64,000 bases of DNA from Alteromonas sp. CI.11.F.A3 (GCF_032925565.1 NZ_CP136708.1:744001-808000); one strand, 5' to 3'. Numbered from the stretch's first letter, positions 31,488 to 41,923 are shown. Made by a program: numbers and translations. The notes: generated by a model from the letters alone, not told the origin.

Positions 31488-32006
31488 CTAGCGAGAAGCT
31501 TTTTGCTTTAAATAATTCTCAAGCTCAACTTTGCTGAGCGCGTCATTACCATCGGTATCCATTTCAGAGAAATTACCATCCATATTGGCTGTTGAAACTT
31601 CGGTTGAAGATAGGGTTCCGTCCTTATTCGTATCAGCCTTTTCAAAGTTCGCGATAACCGCAGATACCATATCGCTATTTTCAGCAGTCGCTACTTTTTG
31701 TTCACTAACAGCATCTTCTACACTGTTCTTATTAACCGAAGCAATCACATCTTCAGAAAATTTATCTGGATTAGCTTTTGCGTATTCATTGAATTCAGAG
31801 AGGTTAATAGATGAGTCGCCATTAATATCTATATCATTGATATAAGCAGCTAAAGATGTCCCATCTAATTCTTGGGAGGCTAATAACTCATTTCCATCAC
31901 TATCCAGAGAGGAAAAGCTAGCGTCGAATTTTGCGGTTTGATCACTCGCTATCGCCGCGCCAGAAATTAAGGTACTAACCAATATTGTAAGTGAAAGCTT
32001 TTTCAT
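31488..32006 (-). CDS. exported EF-hand calcium-binding protein
   Basis: A 172-residue protein with a signal peptide ('KKLSLTILVSTLISGAAIAS') and four EF-hand loops: DSDGNELLASQEL, DINGDSSINLSEF, DTNKDGTLSSTEV and DTDGNDALSKVEL. A Ca2+-binding periplasmic or secreted protein; the role is not known. An in-frame ATG 12 nt upstream (32018) contains the GGAG ribosome site itself, so the ATG at 32006 is the real start. It is monocistronic and convergent with the end of the rrn operon. Confidence 0.85.
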   Translation of the reverse strand: MKKLSLTILVSTLISGAAIASDQTAKFDASFSSLDSDGNELLASQELDGTSLAAYINDIDINGDSSINLSEFNEYAKANPDKFSEDVIASVNKNSVEDAVSEQKVATAENSDMVSAVIANFEKADTNKDGTLSSTEVSTANMDGNFSEMDTDGNDALSKVELENYLKQKASR

Positions 32007-32445
32007 AGAAAACTCCATTTAATTTAGCGCGCCTAATAATAAAAGTAGAAAGCGCATTATTTGGAACCATATATTCCGTAAAGACCTGTTTCGTAGAAGA
32101 CATTTATCTATATGAGATAGATACATAATACATGCCACTCACTAAGGCCATGATCATAAACGATATCTTATTTTGATTTAGTAAGTAGAGAGTCAAAAGG
32201 TCATTGATGAGTGAAATTTATTCATATCGTTCCGTAACAATTAAAGGTACTGATAACTGGTATATTTAAACTTTCCTATTTGAGTATTAGTGCAACTGGT
32301 CTTTATAAATTTAAATAACATGTGCCGGTTAGAGATAAAATTACACGACCACCCTTAGCCCTATTATGCAATAGCCTCTAAACCGCTTTTAATTAACATC
32401 AGCTTCACCTACCATTAGCGCATTATCATTCTTCTAAAAAGTGCT
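32007..32445. other. intergenic region before murB
   Basis: About 440 nt between the EF-hand gene and murB. A small inverted repeat ATCTAT-N5-ATAGAT lies at 32107-32123. No promoter could be assigned with confidence and no further gene is visible. Confidence 0.4.
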
Positions 32446-33438
32446 ATGCCCTCATTACAGCAGTACCACACCTTTTCTCTAGCATCGAATTGCGCAACTA
32501 TCGTTGAATTCGACTCTGTAGATTCATTTCTAAACGCCTACACGCCCGACGTTAATACCTATATTTTGGGTGGTGGTAGCAACTCTGTATTTCTAAATGA
32601 CTTCGACGGTGTGGTATTAGTTAATAAAATTAAAGGCATTAGCCATTACGATACCGAGTCACATCATCATATCAGTGTTGGGGCGGGTGAAGATTGGCAC
32701 GAGTTTGTGTCGCTGTGTATGCAAAATGAATGGTTTGGGCTGGAAAATTTAGCGCTAATCCCTGGTTCAGTAGGTGCATCCCCCATTCAAAATATTGGGG
32801 CTTACGGGGTAGAGATACATGCCTTCATAGATTCTATTGAAGCGATACTACTTGAAACAAAAGAACCCTTTCTAATTAAAGGTGCTGATTGCCAGTTTGG
32901 CTACCGCGATAGTATTTTTAAACACGCCTTGTACGGTAAAGCACTTATCACCAAAGTGAATTTTACACTTCCAAAAGAATACGACGTTGTGGCGAGTTAT
33001 GGTGAGTTAGCGGTAATGGATAGCCCTACTGCATTAGATATATTCAATAAGGTAATAGAAGTGCGAAAAGCGAAGCTGCCTGATCCTAAGCAGCTTGGAA
33101 ATGCAGGCAGTTTCTTTAAGAACCCAGTTATTGCATTAACGCATTTTGAAGAACTAAAACGTGTCCACTTCGATATACCCAGTTATCCGGTGTCAGAAAA
33201 TCAGGTAAAGGTGCCAGCTGCGTGGCTTATCGATAAGACTGGCTTTAAAGGAAAGACGCTTAATGACGTTAGGTGTCATCCTACACAGCCGCTAGTATTA
33301 ACTAATATTGGACACGCACAGGGCAGTGACTTAGTTGCCCTGGCTAAACAGATTATGCATGCGGTAGAAAGTGAATTTAAAGTACTGCTTGAACCAGAAG
33401 TGCGCTTGGTAGGTAAGGAAGGGCTCATTGGCTTATGA
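32446..33438 (+). CDS. murB: UDP-N-acetylenolpyruvoylglucosamine reductase
   Basis: FAD enzyme that reduces UDP-GlcNAc-enolpyruvate to UDP-MurNAc in peptidoglycan synthesis. The type I (E. coli-like) enzyme of 330 residues has the FAD motif 'YILGGGSNSVFLNDFDGVVL', 'LALIPGSVGASPIQNIGAYG' and 'LGNAGSFFKNPVI' with the catalytic serine. It overlaps birA by ATGA, the same murB-birA pairing as in E. coli. Confidence 0.96.
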   Translation: MPSLQQYHTFSLASNCATIVEFDSVDSFLNAYTPDVNTYILGGGSNSVFLNDFDGVVLVNKIKGISHYDTESHHHISVGAGEDWHEFVSLCMQNEWFGLENLALIPGSVGASPIQNIGAYGVEIHAFIDSIEAILLETKEPFLIKGADCQFGYRDSIFKHALYGKALITKVNFTLPKEYDVVASYGELAVMDSPTALDIFNKVIEVRKAKLPDPKQLGNAGSFFKNPVIALTHFEELKRVHFDIPSYPVSENQVKVPAAWLIDKTGFKGKTLNDVRCHPTQPLVLTNIGHAQGSDLVALAKQIMHAVESEFKVLLEPEVRLVGKEGLIGL

Positions 33439-34424
33439 GACAGGCATCGAAATCAGTAAGAAAACATATATTGGCCCTCTTATCAGATGGGCACTTTCAT
33501 TCAGGTGAAACTATAGCGCAACAAGTTGGCCTTTCCCGGACCGCTGTTGCTGGCCATATTTCTCAGCTTTCTGACTGGGGATTAGATGTTTTTAAAGTTA
33601 AAGGTAAGGGTTACCGTTTAGAACGAGGTTTTGCTTTGTTAAATGCAGAGAGTATTAAGAAGCACTTAGGTAACACTAAGCGCGCCATGATAGATGTTGA
33701 GTCGGTGTTACCTTCTACTAATACAGAAATGAAAAAGCGCATTGCCAATGCACGTCACGAATTAGCCGATGGTGATGCGATATTTGCTGAAATCCAAACG
33801 GCGGGTCGTGGTCGTCATGGTAGAACCTGGTTAGCGCCAATTGGCGGTAGCTTAACGTTTTCTATGTATTGGTCTTTTCCCGATGGTTACCAAAGCATGG
33901 CCGGTTTGTCGTTAATGGTTGGTTTAGCAGTATGTGAGGCTCTAAAAGACTTTGGTGTAGATGATGCCGAGCTGAAATGGCCTAACGATATTTACCTTCA
34001 AGGTAAGAAACTGGCTGGTATTCTTATAGAGGTAGAAGGGCAAATTGGTGCTACTGCGCATTCTGTCATAGGAATAGGTTTAAATGTGTGTGTTCCTGAT
34101 AGCCAATATGATGTTGGGCAACCCCATAGTGACTTAACGTCTTATTTAGGTCACACCCCTGATAGAAATAGTTTGGCTGCAGCCATAATAAAATCCCTTT
34201 GGGCGTTGTTACCTAAGTTCACCCAACAAGGTTTTGGCCCGTTCGCGCCTCATTGGGAAGCCCTAGACTTATATGCAGATAAAAGAATTGTACTGCAAAT
34301 GGGCGAAAAGCGTTTTTCTGGTATTGATAGAGGTGTAGATGCTAGCGGTGCGTTGTTGGTAGAAACCCAAGATGGTATCACTCGATTCCACGGTGGAGAG
34401 GTAAGCTTACGTGGTAACCGATAA
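33435..34424 (+). CDS. birA: biotin-protein ligase and biotin operon repressor
   Basis: Attaches biotin to the carboxyl carrier protein and, through its N-terminal helix-turn-helix, represses biotin genes. The HTH is 'GETIAQQVGLSRTAVAGHIS' (about residues 22-42). The ligase shows the biotinyl-AMP loop 'QTAGRGRHGRTWLAPIGGSL', 'LKWPNDIYLQGKKLAGILIE', and a C-terminal SH3-like cap. 329 residues is the bifunctional length. It overlaps murB at the start and coaX at the end. Confidence 0.96.
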   Translation: MRQASKSVRKHILALLSDGHFHSGETIAQQVGLSRTAVAGHISQLSDWGLDVFKVKGKGYRLERGFALLNAESIKKHLGNTKRAMIDVESVLPSTNTEMKKRIANARHELADGDAIFAEIQTAGRGRHGRTWLAPIGGSLTFSMYWSFPDGYQSMAGLSLMVGLAVCEALKDFGVDDAELKWPNDIYLQGKKLAGILIEVEGQIGATAHSVIGIGLNVCVPDSQYDVGQPHSDLTSYLGHTPDRNSLAAAIIKSLWALLPKFTQQGFGPFAPHWEALDLYADKRIVLQMGEKRFSGIDRGVDASGALLVETQDGITRFHGGEVSLRGNR

Positions 34425-35151
34425 AAATGTGGTTTTAGTAGACGTCGGTAATACGCGATTTAAATATTGTTTGTTATCTAATGCCGAAAATGAGCCAACC
34501 GCCACAGAAAATTTATCTGATTTACTTTCTTTTATCGATAAACAACAAAATATTTCCCATTTATATTTAGCCTCAGTACGAAAAGCTGATGCTGTCGAAC
34601 AGATTTTCACCGCCTGCGAGCAAAGAAATATCGCTGTTGTAGAAAAAAATACCGAGCGAGAAGCCTTCGGTATAAAAAATAGTTACGAAAACGAAAAAAA
34701 AATGGGGGTCGATCGATGGCTTGCTATGGTTTGTGCGGCAGAAAAATCACAAAAAGCATTTTTTGTGATGGATGTGGGTACGGCAATTACGGTTGATTTT
34801 GTCGTGGGTGGTCAACATTTAGGCGGTTGGATCACCCCAGGCTTTCAAGTAATGAAGCAAGCATTACTTAATTCCACCAAGAAAGTGTATGTAAATGACC
34901 AAATTCCGACCACTCTCACGGTAGGTAACGATACCGAAGAATGTGTTGCAACAGGGTGCTATGCAGCAGTTTATGGTGTTTATTTGAGCGCTATTGATTA
35001 CTTATCCAGCAAACAAACCGATTTTGATATAATTTTAGGGGGTGGAGACAAAAAAATGTTTGCATTCCTTGAAAGCGATGTTAGGATTCGTCCCGCTCAT
35101 TTGGTGGTGCAAGGTTTGGCCCGCTACGCAAGAAGCGAGCTTCTTACGTAA
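34411..35151 (+). CDS. coaX: type III pantothenate kinase
   Basis: Phosphorylates pantothenate, the first step of CoA synthesis. It has the acetate-kinase-fold motifs 'LVDVGNTRFKYCLL' (P-loop-like), 'KKMGVDRWLAMVCA' and 'FVMDVGTAITVDFVVGGQ'. 246 residues is a normal length. The GTG start overlaps the end of birA by 14 nt, which fits a murB-birA-coaX operon. Confidence 0.93.
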   Translation: MVTDKNVVLVDVGNTRFKYCLLSNAENEPTATENLSDLLSFIDKQQNISHLYLASVRKADAVEQIFTACEQRNIAVVEKNTEREAFGIKNSYENEKKMGVDRWLAMVCAAEKSQKAFFVMDVGTAITVDFVVGGQHLGGWITPGFQVMKQALLNSTKKVYVNDQIPTTLTVGNDTEECVATGCYAAVYGVYLSAIDYLSSKQTDFDIILGGGDKKMFAFLESDVRIRPAHLVVQGLARYARSELLT

Positions 35152-35214
35152 CTGGTTTGATTGATAAGTTTTTATCGGTCAAATAAGAAAAAGTAAAATT
35201 TTTCAAAACAACAC

Positions 35215-35243
35215 TTGCACTGAGTAATTCATTACTCTAGAAT
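35215..35243 (+). promoter_or_regulatory. promoter of the tRNA-tuf operon
   Basis: TTGCAC (35215-35220) and TAGAAT (35238-35243) with a 17-nt spacer, followed by the GCGC discriminator seen at the rrn promoters. It lies 20 nt before the first tRNA. Confidence 0.75.
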
Positions 35244-35263
35244 GCGCACCCACTTGATGTAGT

Positions 35264-35339
<76 letters not shown>

Positions 35340-35346
35340 TCAATCT

Positions 35347-35431
35347 GGAGGGGTACCCAAGCGGTCAACGGGATCAGACTGTAAATCTGACGGCTCAGCC
35401 TTCGCAGGTTCGAATCCTGCCCCCTCCACCA
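35347..35431 (+). tRNA. tRNA-Tyr (GTA)
   Basis: An 85-nt class II tRNA with a long variable arm, starting GGAGGGGTACCCAAGC, anticodon GTA in CTGTAAA, encoded CCA. Confidence 0.97.
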
Positions 35432-35464
35432 CTTTTTTATGAGGTGGCCAGAGAATTAGGATTT

Positions 35465-35539
<75 letters not shown>

Positions 35540-35546
35540 AATCAGT

Positions 35547-35622
35547 GCTGATATAGCTCAGTTGGTAGAGCGCACCCTTGGTAAGGGTGAGGTCGGCAGT
35601 TCAAATCTGCCTATCAGCACCA
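35547..35622 (+). tRNA. tRNA-Thr (GGT)
   Basis: A 76-nt cloverleaf starting GCTGATATAGCTCAGT, anticodon loop TTGGTAA (GGT), T-loop GTTCAAATC, encoded CCA. It is 67 nt before tuf. Confidence 0.97.
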
Positions 35623-35665
35623 GTTTCTCCCCAGCTCATGTTTATAGAATTTCATAAATTTTTAA

Positions 35666-36871
<1,206 letters not shown>

Positions 36872-36896
36872 TCTAAGCAAGCCAAAAGCATTAAAG

Positions 36897-36926
36897 AAAG
36901 GCGCTCATTAGAGCGCCTTTTTTGTG
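36897..36926 (+). terminator. rho-independent terminator after tuf
   Basis: A 10-bp perfect stem AAAGGCGCTC/GAGCGCCTTT (36897-36906 with 36911-36920), loop ATTA, with T's to about 36923. Confidence 0.9.
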
Positions 36927-36945
36927 CGCGGAATTTGGCGGCGTA

Positions 36946-37050
36946 GGGAAGAGCTTTGTGCGCCTCTGAAACCCGGCGTAAACCCATCCATGGGGCCTTC
37001 GCTACAGCATCCATGCTGTAGAGAGTTTCCGAGGCGCACAAAGCCCTTCC
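36946..37050. repeat. palindromic repeat element, copy 1
   Basis: A 105-nt element that folds back on itself. Outer arms 36946-36972 and 37025-37050 match at 24 of 26 positions. The core holds two smaller palindromes: CCCATCCATGGGG (36983-36995) and the 20-nt CTACAGCAT-CC-ATGCTGTAG type at 37002-37021. The core recurs twice more within 300 nt. Reading frames seen across it on the minus strand follow the repeat and are not genes. Confidence 0.8.
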
Positions 37051-37087
37051 TTCCATAGCGTACCATCGTACGCAGCCACTAAGCTGA

Positions 37088-37187
37088 GCGGGAGTTGCCT
37101 CCATCAAAAACACGGCGTGAACCCATCCATGGGGTCTCTGCCACAGCATCAATGCTGTGGAAGGTTTCTGATGGGGGCGACTCCCTC
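37088..37187. repeat. palindromic repeat element, copy 2
   Basis: The same core (CCCATCCATGGGG at 37122-37134, CCACAGCAT-CA-ATGCTGTGG at 37141-37160) but with different outer arms (37088-37111 and 37164-37187) that still pair with each other at about 20 of 24 positions. Against copy 1, the core palindrome changes T to C and the paired A to G, a compensatory pair. Confidence 0.8.
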
Positions 37188-37213
37188 TCCTATAAACGCT
37201 GACCTGCACGATG

Positions 37214-37300
37214 AGGTAGTGGCGCGTAAACCCATCCATGGGGCCTTCGCTACAGCATCCATGCTGTAGAGAGTTCCCGAGGCGTACAAAGCCCTTCCTT
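37214..37300. repeat. palindromic repeat element, copy 3 (one-armed)
   Basis: Core CCCATCCATGGGG at 37231-37243 and the 20-nt palindrome at 37250-37269, identical to copy 1. The right arm (37273-37300) matches the right arm of copy 1, but the left flank does not pair with it. It looks truncated or recombined. Confidence 0.7.
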
Positions 37301-37658
37301 CTAAAGCGGGCACCGCACGCACCGACCTCACTTAGGTGAGTGTAACTAATAACCCATCATAAACGCGGTCTAATTCCATCCCTTACCATTAGGTCTATTG
37401 CCATGTGTTTTCACTAACAAAAGTAAGATTTGCTGTGCTTTACTATAAATTTTATAGGCCCTTACAAGTGCTCTGATTTAACCGCGCCGGTTTAGTAAGG
37501 GCGGTGTATTGCATAAAAACAAAGGTATTTGCCATAGTGGAAAGTACATAAATGTTATAGTGTAACAATAGTGTGTGATGATAGATGCAGGCAGTATTTG
37601 GTTTAATCAGGTACACGTAAATCAAGTGCGTAAGTATCAGTACAAAAGAGTGATAAAA
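37301..37658 (+). other. intergenic region before the PhoX-like gene
   Basis: About 360 nt. Nothing recognisable beyond AT-rich promoter-like sequence (for example TATAGTGTAAC near 37555). The reading frame can be extended back to 37575, but the twin-arginine signal shows that the real start is 37659. Confidence 0.4.
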
Positions 37659-39041
37659 ATGATTAATAGAAGGCAGTTTTTTAAAGGGGCGGGTACCTTG
37701 GCATTTGCTGGGTTGGCATCAAGTGCGCTGGGTAAGGCGAATGCGGGTATGTTGACGCCAACAATCAAAGGTTATGGGCCTCTTGTGCCTGATCCTAAGA
37801 AACTTCTCGATTTACCTCAGGGTTTTAGTTACCAAGTTATCTCTGAACTGGGTGATGCCATGAGTGATGGATTACATGTGCCAGATCGTGCTGATGGTAT
37901 GGGGTGCTTTGCGCTAGGTAATAATAAGGTTGCCTTAGTACGTAATCATGAATTACAGGCCGCTCACTTATCTATTCAGCCGGAATCTATTCAATCTCAT
38001 ACTACTGAATTAGCTTACGATAAATTTGAAAACGGTGTTGCGCTACCAGGGGGCACTACCACGCTGGTTTATAATCTTGATACTAAGGTTGTTGAAAAAG
38101 AGTTCGTTAGCTTAGTTGGCACTATTCGTAATTGTGCTGGCGGTATTACACCTTGGGGTACGTGGTTAACTTGCGAAGAATCTGTTGATAAACCTAACGG
38201 TGTTATTGCTAAAGAGCATGGTTATATCTTTGAAGTGCCCGCAGATGCCGAAGAGTTAGTTGCGGCAAAACCGCTTAAAGAAATGGGGCGGTTTAACCAT
38301 GAGGCGGCTTGTGTAGACCCAGAAACCGGTATTGTTTATTTAACAGAAGACAGAGGCGATAGTTTGTTTTACCGCTTTATTCCTAATGTTAAAGGGCAAC
38401 TGGATAGAGGCGGCAAGTTACAGGCGTTGCGTATACAAGATGTGCCTCAGTTCGATTCTCGTAATTGGGATAAGGCGCGTATGAATCTGGGCGAATGGTT
38501 AAATGTAGATTGGGTTGATTTACATACGCCAGAAAGCCCTAACGATGATTTGCGCGTGCAAGGTTACCAAGCAGGGGCAACACTGTTTGCTCGTGGTGAA
38601 GGGCTGCACTGGGGCAACAGCGAGCTTTATTTTTGCTGTACCAATGGTGGGGCTAAGCAATTAGGTCAGATAATGCGTTATCAGCCACAAAGCTCTCAGC
38701 AGCAAGGCGCGGAAGCTGATTCTGTTTCAAACGCTGAAGCTTCAGGTGGCAGATTGCAATTATTCGTTGAAAGTGACGACGCTAGCTTATTTAACTTTGG
38801 CGATAATCTAACAGTAAGCCCTAATGGTCATTTGATTGTATGTGAAGATCAGTACACCGAAGTGGTAGATAATCATCTAAGAGGCGTGACGCCAGAGGGC
38901 GATATTTATAATGTTGCCAAGCTTCACGCGCAAAGTGAGCTTGCCGGCGCTTGCTTCACGAATGATGGCAGTGTGTTGTTTGTGAATATGTACTCTCCCA
39001 GTAAAACCTTGGCGATCACTGGCCCTTGGATGGCACTTTAA
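37659..39041 (+). CDS. PhoX/DUF839-family protein with a Tat signal
   Basis: A 460-residue exported protein of the PhoX-like (DUF839) family, which includes Ca/Fe-dependent alkaline phosphatases. The N-terminus 'INRRQFFKGAGTLAFAGLAS' is a twin-arginine signal with an Ala-rich cut region. The body shows beta-propeller motifs: 'GMGCFALGNNKVALVRNHEL', 'GGTTTLVYNLDTKVV', 'RNCAGGITPWGTWLTCEES', 'GRFNHEAACVDPETGIVYLT', and 'FGDNLTVSPNGHLIVCEDQY'. A 28-residue upstream extension precedes the Tat signal in the longest frame and is unlikely to be translated. Single gene. Phosphatase activity is plausible, not shown. Confidence 0.8.
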   Translation: MINRRQFFKGAGTLAFAGLASSALGKANAGMLTPTIKGYGPLVPDPKKLLDLPQGFSYQVISELGDAMSDGLHVPDRADGMGCFALGNNKVALVRNHELQAAHLSIQPESIQSHTTELAYDKFENGVALPGGTTTLVYNLDTKVVEKEFVSLVGTIRNCAGGITPWGTWLTCEESVDKPNGVIAKEHGYIFEVPADAEELVAAKPLKEMGRFNHEAACVDPETGIVYLTEDRGDSLFYRFIPNVKGQLDRGGKLQALRIQDVPQFDSRNWDKARMNLGEWLNVDWVDLHTPESPNDDLRVQGYQAGATLFARGEGLHWGNSELYFCCTNGGAKQLGQIMRYQPQSSQQQGAEADSVSNAEASGGRLQLFVESDDASLFNFGDNLTVSPNGHLIVCEDQYTEVVDNHLRGVTPEGDIYNVAKLHAQSELAGACFTNDGSVLFVNMYSPSKTLAITGPWMAL

Positions 39042-39397
39042 CTAACACAATGTTCAAGTAAGTTATTATTGGTAATGTGCTTCATGTTTATGTGAAGTAC
39101 ATTGCTTTTCTACTTTTTCCCTTTCTATCCTTTTCTTCCCTGCCATGGTTGTCACTCTAAATTGGGTTCAAAGATACTAACTTCTTGCTATAAAACTAAA
39201 ATTTACCTGTTGGTTTAACGACCAAGTAAATCGCCACTTCTCCCCAGCTCGGCAAGGCTAAAATACCAATCGAAAAACTCAATCATTTTTCTATTCTTTA
39301 GTCACATCTATAAATTCAATTAAGTTAATCAGTTTATGTCGTTTTAATAGTTTTCGCAGAACAGTAATAATCCTCGCATCAAACAAGGAGAGCTGTT
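39042..39397 (+). other. intergenic region before the catalase operon
   Basis: About 355 nt. The only order I could find is a T/C-rich stretch near 39110-39135. The ribosome site for the small ORF (AAGGAG at 39385-39390) marks its end. No OxyR site could be assigned by eye. Confidence 0.4.
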
Positions 39398-39550
39398 GTG
39401 AGCACTATTTTAAGAAAACTTGCACCACAAAAATTTGTTAGCAAACCGACCCATCCGGTTTGCAACTATGCAAATAACTATTATGGCGACCAAATTTGTG
39501 TCGCTCAGAAAAACCCGACCACTAAAACTCGTATTTCAGGAGCAGCATAA
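39398..39550 (+). CDS. 50-residue hypothetical protein directly before catalase
   Basis: A GTG-started frame of 50 codons: it opens MSTILRKLAPQKFVSK and closes KTRISGAA. A near-perfect AAGGAG lies 7 nt before the GTG, and the TAA ends exactly one base before the catalase ATG, so translation is likely coupled. It has two cysteines 12 residues apart and no signal peptide. I do not recognise it. It could be a leader that couples or tunes catalase translation, or a small functional partner. Confidence 0.5.
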   Translation: MSTILRKLAPQKFVSKPTHPVCNYANNYYGDQICVAQKNPTTKTRISGAA

Positions 39551-41161
39551 ATGAAGCGATCGTTTACCCGTAGTATTATAAGTTGTGTAACCGTAGGCAT
39601 GTTAAGCATGGGCTTAAGTGCTCAAGCAGATACCCTTACTCGTCAAAATGGCGCACCAGTTGGAGACAACCAGAACTCTCAAACTGCTGGCCCATGGGGC
39701 CCTGTGCTTTTACAAGACTCTCACCTAATTGAAAAGCTAGCGGCATTTGACCGTGAGCGTATTCCAGAGCGTGTGGTTCACGCCCGTGGTGTTGGTATTC
39801 ATGGTTACTATGAAAACTACGAAGATTTATCTGACGATACGGTAGCTGCGCCTTTTCAAGGTGAAGGTAAAAAAACCGAAGTATTCGTTCGCTTTTCATC
39901 GGTAGTACACGGTCACCTTTCGCCTGAAACGCTTCGTGATCCTCGTGGTTTCGCCGTTAAATTCTACACTGAACAAGGAAACTGGGATTTAGTAGGCAAC
40001 AACTTCCCTGTGTTCTTTATTCGTGATGCAATTAAATTCCCAGATATGGTTCACGCATTTAAACCGTCTCCGGTAACGAACAAGCAAGATGCTAAGCGTG
40101 TATTCGACTTCTTCTCGCATGTTCCAGAATCTACTCACACACTAACTATGTTGTTCTCTGACTATGGTACACCTGCAAGCTACCTAAATATGGATGGTTC
40201 AGGTGTTCACGCTTTCAAATTTGTTGATGATGAAGGCAATGTGAAGTACGTGAAATTTACGTGGAAAGCGAATCAACCTATTAAAAACTTCACTGCTGAA
40301 GAAGCAATGAAACAACAGGGTATGGATTTCCAACCACACACGACTGACGTTTACACTCGCATCGGTGAGAAAGGCGAAACCGCTTCTTGGGATTTGTATT
40401 TGCAAGAACTTGAGCCAGAGCAGTTAGACGACTTCGACTTCAACCCGTTAGATACTACAAAGATCTGGCCTGAGAAGTTAGTTTCTTCACGCAAAATTGG
40501 TCGTATGGTGTTAAACCGTGTACCTGACAACTTCTTTGAAGAAACTGAGCAAGCTGCATTTGCTCCAAGTAACCTAATTCCTGGTATCGAGCCTTCAGAA
40601 GACAGAATGCTACAAGGTCGTCTGTTCTCTTATGCTGATACACAGCGCTACCGTTTAGGTGTTAACGCTTACCGTATTCCGGTAAATGCACCTAAAAATG
40701 TTGAGATTAACAACCACGAGCAACATGGCCAGCTTCGTACTACATCAACTAACCGTGATGTTAACTACCAGCCTAGCCGTCGCTTAGACTTGAATGAAGA
40801 TCCAGCATACCGTTACTCAAGCAAACCGCTTGCAGGTATGACACAGCAAATTCCTTTCTACAAGGAACAGAACTTCAAACAAGCGGGTGAGTTTTTCCGT
40901 AACCTTGATAAACAAGGTCGTAAGAACTTAATCAACAACATGGGTGGTGCATTGGCATCGGTACCTGAAGAAGAAATTCGCGTCATCATCAGTGCTTTCA
41001 TGTACAACGCTGATAAAGACTATGGTACTGGCGTTGCTAAGCTAGCCAAGGTTTCTATCTCGCAAGTACGTGCAGAAGCAAAAGCCCTAATTGACGAGCA
41101 AGCAGCCCGTGCTGCAAAAGCTAAGAAAGTAGCGGAAAGCTTAACTGCTCTTATGCAATAA
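39551..41161 (+). CDS. periplasmic monofunctional catalase
   Basis: Haem catalase of 536 residues with a signal peptide ('IISCVTVGMLSMGLSAQA', cut near residue 26). Family motifs: 'LIEKLAAFDRERIPERVVHA' with the distal His, 'VRFSSVVHGHLSPETLRDPR' and 'NWDLVGNNFPVFFIRDAIKF', and 'RLFSYADTQRYRLG' with the proximal haem Tyr. It breaks down H2O2 in the periplasm. It is followed by an ankyrin-repeat gene, the same pair as Pseudomonas katB-ankB, where AnkB supports KatB. A hairpin without a T-run (41182-41202) lies between the two. Codon use is biased, which suggests high expression. Confidence 0.93.
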   Translation: MKRSFTRSIISCVTVGMLSMGLSAQADTLTRQNGAPVGDNQNSQTAGPWGPVLLQDSHLIEKLAAFDRERIPERVVHARGVGIHGYYENYEDLSDDTVAAPFQGEGKKTEVFVRFSSVVHGHLSPETLRDPRGFAVKFYTEQGNWDLVGNNFPVFFIRDAIKFPDMVHAFKPSPVTNKQDAKRVFDFFSHVPESTHTLTMLFSDYGTPASYLNMDGSGVHAFKFVDDEGNVKYVKFTWKANQPIKNFTAEEAMKQQGMDFQPHTTDVYTRIGEKGETASWDLYLQELEPEQLDDFDFNPLDTTKIWPEKLVSSRKIGRMVLNRVPDNFFEETEQAAFAPSNLIPGIEPSEDRMLQGRLFSYADTQRYRLGVNAYRIPVNAPKNVEINNHEQHGQLRTTSTNRDVNYQPSRRLDLNEDPAYRYSSKPLAGMTQQIPFYKEQNFKQAGEFFRNLDKQGRKNLINNMGGALASVPEEEIRVIISAFMYNADKDYGTGVAKLAKVSISQVRAEAKALIDEQAARAAKAKKVAESLTALMQ

Positions 41162-41324
41162 GAAACACTAACTACGAACTCGCCCTACTTATTTAGGTAG
41201 GGCAGTTGTAGTTATCAAAAATTATCAAAGACTTCGTTTGAATAACCTGATTTGCCTAGTAGGCTTTTTTTAATATCAACTACTCATATCTATCATTACC
41301 AACGTCAACAATAGGAGATCCACA

Positions 41325-41891
41325 ATGCACATCGTTAAACGCACACTATTGGTTTTTACTTTACTGCTGAGTGTGAGCCTATGTCATGCACAAACTAGTG
41401 TTGATGACCTTAAAGCACGCTATTTCGACGCTGCCCGCGAGGGAAATGTTGAATTGCTTCAAGCTTTTTATCAAGCGGGTCTTGATGGGAACGTAGCTGA
41501 TGAGAAAGGTTATACCGCGCTTATTTTAGCGGCTTACCATGGTCATAATGATGCGGTTTCATATTTACTTGGTAAAGACAGCATTAATGCCTGCCAAGAA
41601 GATAATAAAGGTAATACCGCTTTAATGGGGGCTATCTTCAAAGGACATCTGAGTGTAGCTAGAAAGCTCATGTTTGCCGAGTGCAATATTGATGAAACTA
41701 ACGCTCAGGGGCAAACCGCATTAATGTTTGCTAGCTTGTTCGACAGACAGTCTTTAGTGAGTGAGCTAATTGAAAAAGGCGCTAACCCACAACATAAAGA
41801 CTTAGCAGGCAACTCAGTAGCTGATATTGCATTGTCGCAAGGCAATTACAATTTGGCCAAATCGCTGAATGAGTCAAATGTTAATCGATGA
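41325..41891 (+). CDS. exported ankyrin-repeat protein (AnkB-like)
   Basis: A 188-residue protein with a signal peptide ('LLVFTLLLSVSLCHAQ') and four ankyrin-type units ('KGYTALILAAYHGHNDAVSY', 'KGNTALMGAIFKGHLSVARK', 'QGQTALMFASLFDRQSLVSE', 'AGNSVADIALSQGNYNLAKS'). It likely acts with the upstream periplasmic catalase, as AnkB does with KatB in Pseudomonas aeruginosa. GGAGATCC gives the ribosome site. A strong terminator follows. Confidence 0.85.
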   Translation: MHIVKRTLLVFTLLLSVSLCHAQTSVDDLKARYFDAAREGNVELLQAFYQAGLDGNVADEKGYTALILAAYHGHNDAVSYLLGKDSINACQEDNKGNTALMGAIFKGHLSVARKLMFAECNIDETNAQGQTALMFASLFDRQSLVSELIEKGANPQHKDLAGNSVADIALSQGNYNLAKSLNESNVNR

Positions 41892-41923
41892 TAATGAAGT
41901 AGACACATATATTAGAAGAACGT

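Noticed and set aside
36946..37300. Possible CRISPR array
   Set aside because: The units are about 100 nt, palindromic and irregularly spaced; there are no short unique spacers and no cas genes.
41182..41202. Hairpin between catalase and ankyrin genes as a terminator
   Set aside because: The stem (GCCCTAC/GTAGGGC) has no T-run, and the two genes are expected to be cotranscribed.
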